DNA of 64,000 nt. It comes from Toxoplasma gondii ME49 (taxonomy: Eukaryota > Apicomplexa > Conoidasida > Eucoccidiorida > Sarcocystidae). Position 1 is the first letter of the stretch, and the number at the start of each line of letters is the position of its first letter. Location of the stretch: the NCBI RefSeq assembly GCF_000006565.2, contig NC_031474.1, forward strand, positions 1,895,662 through 1,959,661. The letters run 5' to 3'. A program made the translations under genes and the position numbers. Below, piece by piece: positions 55,233-64,000 of the stretch. Under the pieces are notes generated by a model. That model made no database searches and was not told the DNA's origin. It saw nothing but the letters and a program-made list of their open reading frames with translations.

Positions 55233-58200
55233 TCATTCGCGTCTCCCTCTCTTGGAGTGCCACCGGGGTGCCTCCTCACTCGCGCTCCCTTCTTCGCTTG
55301 TCCCCACACACCTGAGGCGTCGCCTGTTGGCCACAAAGTACTGAGAGGGTCTGCGGACCTCTCTCTCGGCGCTGGAACTCCGGCGTGTCGCCCCCACCGC
55401 GCTCGCCCGCGCGCCGACTTGCTTTCGCGTCCGAGACATCCTTTCTTGTAGCGCAAAGGTCCTTTTTTCAGGCCTTCTGGCCCCCTTCGCCTCCCGCACT
55501 CTTCCGGCAGAGTCAGAGGGTCCGCGCGTGCGAGCCCTTGGAGAAACAGAGGGAGACTCTCGTTGATTTCTCGCGCCGCGCCTCCGGCGCTCGTTTCGCC
55601 GTCTCCGCGGCTCCTCGTCGCTGTCACTACAGGAGGAGCTGTCCCCGCAGCTCGACTCCGCCTCCGAATCGCTTCCGCTGCTGTAGACAACTTCGTCGTC
55701 CTTCACAACAAAACCATCCAAGTCGCTTTCCTCAGAGTCTTGAGACGCGCGGGACCTCCGGGCGCCGCGAGTCCGCGCGCACCCCTCCATCCACTGGCGC
55801 GCCGCAGCCGCGGAGACAGCGCCTCCGACCGCGGTGGGAGCCGCGACGCCAGGCCCCGGTTGGGCAAGAGGCCGTGGACAGCGCCGCCAGCCTCCGCTCT
55901 CGTCTTCAGATGAAGAGACGCTGATCAAGAAGCGTCGGCGGCCTTCGCGTCTCTCGGAACCCTCGGCCTCGTTCCCGTGACACGTCTCCCGCTCGGCGTC
56001 CGACCTCCCCGGTAACTCGCCCCGCGCGCCGCGAGCGTCCGCCCTGTCTCCGCTAGTTGGGCCCCGCCGCTGGGCCCCGACGGAACCCGTGGCCTGGAGA
56101 CCTGACCGCTCGCTGACGGTCGGGAGGCGAGCACCTTGGTCCTCGAAGACAGTTTGCGCCCTGCGTCGTTCGTAGCTTGCCAGTGTCTCCGTGGGGGTGC
56201 GAAATCGCTCCAACAACGCGCCGTCGTGCAAAAGCCTCGAGGAGACACCTGTCTCCCGCTGCGGTCCCGCGGGGCTCGGCGACCGCGACAGACCCCTGGG
56301 GCTCGAGCCAGCGCGGCCGGCGAACCCCCTTGCCCTCCGGCGCCCCCTTAACACTGGCAGGCCTCTCGAGGGTCTCTCTACCTCCGGTCGCTCCTCGGGC
56401 GCGTCGCTGCGCTGCGGCCCTCCGTCGGTGCCTCCCTGTTGGGCCCGGGGCCCCAAAGAGACAGCGTTCGGCGACGAGGAGAAGAGTCCAGCTGCGACCG
56501 AGGGCGAAACAGAGGCTCTGCTTCTCAAGCTCCGGCGTCTCGCCCGCGCGTCGCCGTCCTCTGCCCGCGTCTCTTCGCCCTCGTCATCCAGAAAGTAGGA
56601 CAGAGAAGCGGAGGAGAGCAGTCGCGTCCGCTCGCGCGCAATCGTCTGCAGGGTGTTCGTCTCCGCAGTCGTCGACACCTCACAGCACTGGCGGCAGTAC
56701 CAAGGCCCCTCGGGGACCGCGTAAAAGCGCGGCGTCAGGCAGTAGAGGTGGTAGCCGTCTTCACAGCCATCGCAGAGAAGCAGCTGGTCCCAGTCCGTGT
56801 CTCTTCCGCACACCTGACACCCCCCCGGGGCCGGCAGCGCCTGGCTGGAGGCCCCTCGACTCGCCTGGTCCTCAGCGAGCAGCTGTGCCACAGTCGCGTC
56901 GGACTCCGAATCGCGGGCCAGACGCCCCCCCGCGCGCCGCACTGCTACCGCCTCGTCGAACACGAGGCGCACGCGTCTGAGAGAAGAAGAAGAAGATTTA
57001 CGGGGAGACACCGGGCCTCGCGGACTCACAGCGAAGTGGTGACGAGAGATCTCCCGGAACTCCTGCTTGCACAGCGGACAGTAGTTGCGAATGCCGCCCC
57101 ATCTGAGAACACGGAAGAACATACAAAGGCAAGAAATCGAAGAAGATTCGCCGGACACAAGAAACGAAAAGAAATACACTCGAAAGTCTGCTTGCATGCG
57201 CTTCCAGACTCCCGGGCGGCCTCTGTTCTCTTGGCAAAAGTCTCCACTCTCGGCCCGAGGACCCCGACCTTGTTTTGCTCATTTGAATCTAAATTCGTTT
57301 TCGTTAAATTAGCCTAGAAACATTTTTCAGGAATCAAACGGCCGAGACGCAAACCCCAGCCAGCCAATCTCCTACCACGACCTTCTTTATGTGGACCGTC
57401 GCTCTTAACCACAAACCAAGCAGAACGTGTAAGCACAACCTTGCATGCTATATATATATATATATATTGGTATATGTGCATGCATATAGATGTAGGTGCG
57501 TATGTATATAGAGATATGTTGAGATATACGGATACATGTGTATTTACGTATATGTCTAGAGATTTAAATTCATGTGTACAACATTTTGAAGCCAGAATGC
57601 CGCATTTGAGTTTTTCTCTATAACTTGCGGCTTTTTGAGTGCAGAACACAACACGCAGATCTATGGGCCGCCCCGGGTTTCATGTCTTGCCTTTACGACT
57701 CCAGTGGGGTGTGCCAGCCTCTAAAAATGGGTTGCAGCCTTAACACACAGCTCGTCGAGAGTTTACGGCGAACTCGAGATTCCCTCATCCCTCAGTAACT
57801 GGCCCAGTGGTCACACGATAATTGTATCAGGCGTATGCACAGCGAGAGACGACATTCCCACTCTGTAGAGATCCTTCGGGCGCATCTCGCGAATTTTGGT
57901 GCATTGCTGGCACCCAAGGTCTACTTCGAGCCGTCGCACCGGGACGAGAATTTAGTACATTGCATGCATCGACCTCGCTCGACTTGTCGTGAAGATCCCC
58001 TCTCGAGGTCTCTGGCGCAGCTAGCCACGGCTAAGCTGCTACCCCTCTCCCAGGTGAATTGATCTAAACTCGTGACGCCCTTTATTTGAGCCTCCAAAGC
58101 TGCTGTGAAATAAGGAACCGAGGCGCGCCAAGCAACGTTCTTCTGTTCGAGTTATGGGGAAGGTCGAGTTTGTCTCCCGTTCTTCTCGCCTTTCGACCTA

Positions 58201-61200
58201 TCACAGGGGCGTCGTTGGCTTTCTGTGGAGCGTAGAAAAGCATCCACTGGTTCAGCAGGCGTCACGCTGAGACCCTCAAGGGCAACCGTTCCGGTTCCCC
58301 GTTTGCCGAGAACTCGCTGTTCTCCAGACTCACCGCGAAATGCAGGTGAAGCAGAACTGGTGCATGCAAGCCAGCGTGCCGATCTCGTCCTTCTGCAAAA
58401 GGTCCTCTGTGCAGATTGCGCAGATGTCCCCGGCAGAGCAGAAGAGGCCCTGGGTGTCGTCGCTCTGGAGGCGGTCGGAGGCGACCGACGGTGAGGTGAA
58501 GAGAGCCCCAGCGAGAGAGGCCCCCGGAGGGCGAGAAGAAAGCGAGGGGGAGAATTCGAGAGCTTCACGTGCAGCAGCGCCGGTGTCGCTGGCGGGCCGC
58601 AGCGAAGCACTCGGGGCCTCTGAACCCTCAGACAGACTCGACCTCGGAGACCGAAGAGACGCCGAGGCTCGGGTCCGCGCGGAAGGCCCCTGGAGCAACA
58701 AGCCCCACTGCGTCTCCCTCTCGCTGTCGTTGAAATCCTGCAAACAATGGCACATCAATTGTTTGCGTGTTTTCTGCTTGAAAACGGGCCCACAGACAAC
58801 GAATACACGCCCAGAGACGTTTTTTTCAATACCTAGCGTTTTACTTTTTTGAACTGTGCTCTCGTAACACAGTAGAACTGGTGGAGCCGGTAAACCGACT
58901 AAATGCGGAAGCATTAAAGGATCGAAAAAGTCCTTCTTACCATGTTGAGGATGTCAGCGATTTCGTCCGTCTGAGTGGTCACCAGCGTCCTCGGCCCCCG
59001 GCTTCGACCTGCATCGTCTCGAGCCTCTTGGCCCTCGTCTTGAACTACCCTGTCCCGTTCCCTTCGCTCAGCCCTGCTCGACTCCCTGGGCTCCAATCGG
59101 TCGAGGTGTCTCTCGCCTTGCCATCCCTCGTCTTTTCGTCTCTCGCTCTCTTGGGGACTTCTTGGTGAATGAGCATTTTCCAGCTCTGGCGCCGTGGTCA
59201 CCCTGTCGCCATCGGCGTCCAGTGGGAGCCGGAGGGGCGGCAGGCCTCTGCAGGGAGACGCCAAGACACCTGAGGAGCCGGCAGTGTCGGAGACCTGCGG
59301 AGACGCAAGAGGGATCGGCGACGAGGGCGCTGCTTCCCTGCGGGGACACCAAAGCGGAGCTCCAGCTTGTCGTCCTTCGTCCTGCAGGGAGAACAAGGTC
59401 CCGACGCCGTCTCTCCGCGCTTCTCGGCGCTGCGACAGGCTGTTGCGGCGGGTTCCGTCTCTCTGGCGATGTCCTTCTGTCTCCTCGCGATCTCGGCGTG
59501 TGGCAGAGAGCTCAGAACCTGAGGCGAGAGGTGAAGGTTCTTTCGGATCAACGGCTCCCTCAAGCGCCACACTGGCCCCGCGTTCTTCGTCTCCAAGGTC
59601 AAAGGAGAGCGCCTTCAGCTCCTCTAAATCCGCGTCGTGGGTCTCTCTGCGGTCTCCAGCGGGAGCAGCTGTCGGCCGGCCCGTCCGAGGTGACAGACGG
59701 GTCGCTTGTTCTCCCCACCGCGTGTCCAGTTCCAAGGAGACAGAGGTACGTTCCCGATGGACTCCAAAATCTTTCGCAGTTTTGCACACAACTCCCGGAC
59801 GTAGGCCAAGGTCCTTCTCTCGTCCTGAACTGTGAGGAAAGGATCCTGGCGACCCGTCAGCTTCTTCAGAGGCCCTCGCGCGTCCGTCGCTTGAACGTCT
59901 TCTCGCTCGTCTCTCTTTCTGCCAGAAAACGTCTTGAAACGGATCACTGCCTCCACTTCGCTTTCGCTGCAGAGGCTCTCCTCCCCCCCCTGGACTGCCG
60001 TGGTCTCTGTCAACTTTTCGGAGCCCCTGTCCGCTTCCGTCTTCGCTTGGCCTCTCTTCTTGGTTGTTTTCCAAGACGGTTTCTTGAGACCCGTTCGAGC
60101 TCTCTGTCTCGCCCCTGACGGCTTCGAAGACCTCTTTCCAGCTTCTTCTTCGCGAACGCCTCGCGTGAGTCTCCTGTCTCTCGCTGTCTCCATTGTCTGC
60201 GCGAGAGTCTCCTTCCGCCGGTCGATCGGTGCGGCCCGCAGCAGAAGCGCCCCTGTCTCTTCTCTCTGGGTAACGTGGCAGGCTCCGCCACGCGTGCGAA
60301 GATCCCTCGTCCTGAGTTGCTTCGTATCGCTCTGAACCTCGGGGAAACCTTGGTGCAGCAGTCCGTCCTTCTTCCTCTAAATCCAAAGTTGCCTCCCGCT
60401 CACCCTCCCCTCCGTCGCCCTCTCTGTTCTCCTCCCGTCGCTGCGGTCCCCAACGACACCCTCTGGTCGCCGGGGGGGCGGCCGCCGCGAGAGGCGAGAA
60501 GCGAAACGGTCGAAGCAACTCTATTTGCGAAGTTTCTGTCCAGACTGCGACTCGGTTCTCTTGGCTGCGGTCTCCGCACATCCTTTTTTTCGTCTCCACT
60601 TCCTGTCTCCGAGCTTCTCGCGCTCTGGGGAGACTCTCTGGCGAGTCAGCCGCTGCCCCGCTCCACATGCGGGCGGAACAAGGGGCGTCTTGCGCGGGTG
60701 AGGCGCGACTGCATGCGACGGCGACCCGGGACGTTTTCTCGCCTGATGCAACCGCATCGAGGAAAGAAGAATTCACCGAAGAGACGAAGGCTGGCGCTTC
60801 TTGACGAGAGAGAGATACCCTCCACTCGGTGCCGAAGCGGGCCCCCGCAGGCGCCTCGTGGATCCGTGGAGCCATCGAGTCGAGAGAACGCACAGAGAAC
60901 CGCACATGTTTTTTATCGGCATGGGAGACAGAGGAGGGCCCTGAGAGAGGAGACACCGACGGAGACGACAGAGAAGGAGAGAAGCAGGTCTGAAGCGAAG
61001 CGTCTGGATCCGGCTGTGGCCCAGAAACCGAGGAACATGGTGAGGAGCGTCTGGGACCCGTTCCCGACGCAGGCACGGGCGAGACAAATGGGGGGGACTC
61101 GAAGAGAGCGACAGAGGACGATTGGACAGAACCTGAAAGGGTGGGAAGATGTGCAGAGGCTGAGGCAGAGTCAGGAATCGGTGGAGACAGAGAAGCAGAC

Positions 61201-63086
61201 GAAGGAGAAGAGAGAAGAGACAACGTCTCAGCGGACATTGGACGCGAAGCGCGGGGCGGAGGCTGTTCTGGAGCGTGGAACACGTATCGAAAGCAAAAGA
61301 GGGGAGTCGTCTGGCCGCAGGACCGGCAGACACTGGTGGAAGGAGACTCCGAAGATTGGAGAGAAGTCGCCGGATCCTGCGACGAAACGCGCGCTCTGTC
61401 CGACCAGTGGTCGGTGCCCGTCGAAGAGTTTGACAGCCGTTGGCTGTTCTCTTTCGACCCCAAACAGTCTTTCTTCAGAAAAGCGTCGTCGACTGGAATG
61501 TAGATCTCATCGCCGTCCTGAAGAACATGCGGCTCGTACACGAAGTGTGTGTACGTACACCGCGGCGGCCGTGGCTGCTTCTCTCCCCTCTCCGAACCCG
61601 GGACGAGTCTGTCCGGCGGGTCCTGAGGGCAAGCAACTGCATGCACGCGAAAGAAAGGGTCGCTGCTTGAAGCGGAGAAACGTCTGTTTTTTTGCGGATC
61701 CGACGCGGCAGACGCATCTATCGCTGCCTGTACAGCGGCCCGTACAGTGGGGGCTAAGAGGTCGAGGCGCGGCCGGAGATCCAGAGAAGCTGAGAGCGGC
61801 GATGAGGTGTTGACCAGCACGATACCTTGGAGGCCCTGCTCGAACGCCTTTTTGAAGTCTGCATTTCTCTGAGCGCCCTCTTCACTCCCGTTTTCTCGAC
61901 TCACATCGCCTCGCTTGGCGGCTTTGCTAGTGAGAACAAAGCGAGGCACCACTCTCTCCTCCTGATCTATCTCTCCCTGTTCAGTCGTGTCTCGCCCGTC
62001 CAGTTTGGAGGGGCAGGAAGCCGGCGAGCGGAGGCGTGTCACGCAGAAGTGCCGGCGAGAAAGAAGCGGATCGAGGCTCGGCAGATAGACTGTATGTACA
62101 GGGGAGGGCGAATCTGGCGGCTCTTGCGGCTTGTCTCCGGGTAGCGAAGCACTCACTGGTTCTCTCGCTGCCGCAAAGTGACCTGACGGCAAGCCATGCG
62201 CGGAAACACCGCAGACGAAAGGCGCCTCTTCACTGTGTCTGCGAGCACGAGGACGCCTCAAGAGCGGGAATCTTCTTGCGCGGGAGTTGAGGTCCGTCGT
62301 CGGCTTCTTGTCTTCGTCGAGCGGAGACTCCGACGCCGAAGCGCGTTCGCCGTTGGACTGCGAAGAGGCCCGCGACGAACAGAGGCGAGGAAGGTCTGAG
62401 GGTCTTCCAGAAGAAGCTAGGGAAAGAACCGATTCCGTCTCCTCAGAGACATGAGAGGAGACGCCTTCCGCTTGTGAGGAAGATCCTCGAGACCCCTGAC
62501 TGGCGACGGACCGCCTCAACTTTGTTCGGGGGCGAGAAGCATCGCCGAGTTTCTCAAGGTGGACGGAGCGCGCAAGAGAGTCAGCTGGGAAGCGAAACGC
62601 GGAGAAGGAAGCGACCTCAGACGCGGAGTCAGGTGAGGGGAAAGAAAGAGACCAAGGCGACAGAGAAGGGGTCTCCAGGCCGGGCTTCCTCCCAAAGACG
62701 ACCTGCTGATTCGGACCGAGGCGAAGAAGGTCGATGTACGGCGTCTGGAGAGTCTCCTGAGGAGGCAGGAGACAGCAGGCACAGCGCCGCCTGGCACTCA
62801 GCCACAGCAGCTTGGTTTTTGTCTCTTTATCGCTACCGCAGTCTCCTGTCTTTTGACTCAGATCAGCGCGGGTCGTCTGCAGTCCGTGTTCCCCAATGTG
62901 TTGTGTTTCAATCTTCGCTCTCTTTCCAGCGAACTGAAAGAGGTCCAAATAGTTCTCAAACCGCTCTGCTTCCTGCACGCCGGCGGCGCCAGAAGGAGGG
63001 ACCCGCAGACAAGCGGGAAGGAGCGGGTGGCTCACCGGCAACCAGCACGGCAGGCTGGGGTGCTTGAACTGCAGCTCGAGAGACAT
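55233..63086 (-). CDS. FHA-RING-PHD protein, PHRF1-like, putative E3 ligase and chromatin reader
   Basis: Three exons: 63086-58941, 58737-58334, 57102-55233 (phases 0 and 2), giving 2139 residues; ATG 63086. Residues about 95-535 hold a split FHA domain: GR (132-133), LSRRH (342-346), LVNTSSP (424-430) and LQDGDEIYI (522-530), with inserts of about 200 and 80-90 residues. A long Ser/Arg/Glu-rich region follows. A C3HC4 RING spans 1488-1528 (CAIC, CMHQFCFTC, CPLC), and the intron 57103-58333 cuts it. A PHD finger at 1612-1656 (CQVCGR, LLLCDGCEDGYHLYC, WYCRQC) resembles the PHD of PHRF1, which also sits just after a RING. The C-terminus is Arg/Ser/acidic. Predicted role: phospho-dependent recruitment by FHA (phosphothreonine), ubiquitin transfer by RING and histone H3 tail reading by PHD, in the nucleus. 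The domain order is seen; the function is inferred. Confidence 0.88.
57449..57550. repeat. (TA)n/(TATG)n tract in the intron that splits the RING finger
   Basis: TA run followed by TATG and GATATA units inside intron 57103-58333. Confidence 0.85.
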
Positions 63087-64000
63087 CGCGCCTCAAGAGC
63101 GGCGGGAGGAACCCCATCCGGCAGAAATGAGACAGGGTCGCTGTATGCGTTCCCAAGATCGAAAGCAAAATAACAGACGGAAGGAAACAGCCCCAAAGGA
63201 TGACGCAGGAGCGGAGACAGGATAGCGCGGCCCGTGAGAGACTTCTACGGTGGCTTACCCCCCGTGCTTGGCACGCGAGGAAAACGACTCATTTCCCGCT
63301 AGACGGGAAACCATAGAAACGTACAGATCCTCCAGCATCGGAGAGGAAAGACGGCAAAAAGCACAGAAATCGAATTCGACCGAGAGGACCTTGATACACG
63401 TTCGAGACACACCGAGCCTCACAGACGCAAGAAACGACACGCCATTCGTCGCACAGCCACCGCGTGAAAGCGGGCGTTCCGCGACGCGCTAGGAAAAGAG
63501 GAAATGGAACATGGAAAACGGGACGGATGCAAAAGAGGGAATTCCCTGAAGTCGAGGCCGGGGCCGCTTCGCACATGGACAGAACGGACGTGTTCTAAAG
63601 ACCGCGGGAGGCGGCAGCAACGAGTCCCCAACGCAGGGTTGGTTCCTTGGAAATAATGCAAAAAGCCAGGAGAGACAGACAAGCAAAAAACCCTTTAAAG
63701 AAAGCAACAAACGAAAGGAGAAAATAAAAAGACCTATCACAGTCAGGGAGTGGAACCACCACCCGCAAGACAATGCGTAAAGTAACGCACGAACACGCGA
63801 ATTCCGCTTCTACGAGTTCTGGTTGCCGCCGTCCTTTCGACGTGAGACAGGGCACACCTCTTTTCGGTTTGAAAAACTAGATGAAACACACGAACCAGAC
63901 CGAGCAATAGCTGGTGACCGCTTCTGGCTTGACAGAGTAAGCATCGGAACCGACGTTGCATGTGCCGAGTCTCTTTCCCCGAGTTCCTCCGAGCACCCCT
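63087..64000. other. Upstream flank of the FHA-RING-PHD gene
   Basis: Presumed promoter and 5' UTR of the minus-strand gene. The minus strand is CT-rich here, as in the other 5' flanks of the window. No gene of its own, RNA or repeat was recognised up to the window edge. Confidence 0.5.

Noticed and set aside
56978..57041. A GTGAGT and a polypyrimidine-CAG within the RING-PHD exon that look like a 53-nt intron
   Set aside because: It is shorter than the other introns here and removing it shifts the frame and destroys the PHD finger; reading through keeps both domains intact.
1..64000. CRISPR arrays, operons, ribosome-binding sites, insertion sequences
   Set aside because: The DNA is eukaryotic: spliced genes, no polycistronic spacing, no direct-repeat/spacer pattern and no transposase frames seen.

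Overview
The window is nuclear DNA from a coccidian apicomplexan, most likely Toxoplasma gondii or a close relative (Hammondia, Neospora). I infer this from intron-rich GC-balanced genes with GT-AG introns of about 150-1300 nt, coding exons dense in Ser/Ala/Glu/Arg low complexity, CT-rich 5' flanks, (TA)n/(TATG)n tracts inside introns, a secreted signal-peptide/TM protein of dense-granule type, and a plant-type DYRK kinase. No database search was possible. Gene structures were built by hand from splice sites; every multi-exon model stays in frame across all its junctions. LAYOUT: 16-12939 (+), last 19 exons (1241 codons) of a large type I membrane protein whose 5' end lies outside the window. 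14663-18044 (-) and 19774-22924 (+), a divergent pair of paralogous secreted or membrane-anchored alpha/beta-hydrolase-like proteins in which the catalytic Ser position is Gly. 22925-29040, intergenic with only doubtful coding signals. 29041-33569 (+), a DYRK-family kinase of the plant (DYRKP) type. 33570-36794, convergent intergenic. 36795-38429 (-), a single-exon protein with signal peptide and C-terminal TM. 38430-40677, intergenic. 40678-49568 (-), an 11-exon gene encoding translation factor eIF2A with a very long Gln/Ala/Gly-rich extension ending in a complete GYF domain. 49569-55232, intergenic. 55233-63086 (-), a 3-exon gene for a 2139-residue FHA-RING-PHD protein, a PHRF1-like ubiquitin-ligase/chromatin-reader module with an added split FHA domain. 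63087-64000, its upstream flank. HOW THE GENES RELATE: these are mostly unrelated housekeeping or accessory loci rather than a pathway; the only clear local relationship is the divergent hydrolase-like duplication. The observations most worth following are the eIF2A-GYF fusion, the FHA-RING-PHD architecture, the double loss of the hydrolase nucleophile, a perfect 22-bp inverted repeat at the start of the eIF2A coding region, and the near-exclusive placement of TA microsatellites in introns.
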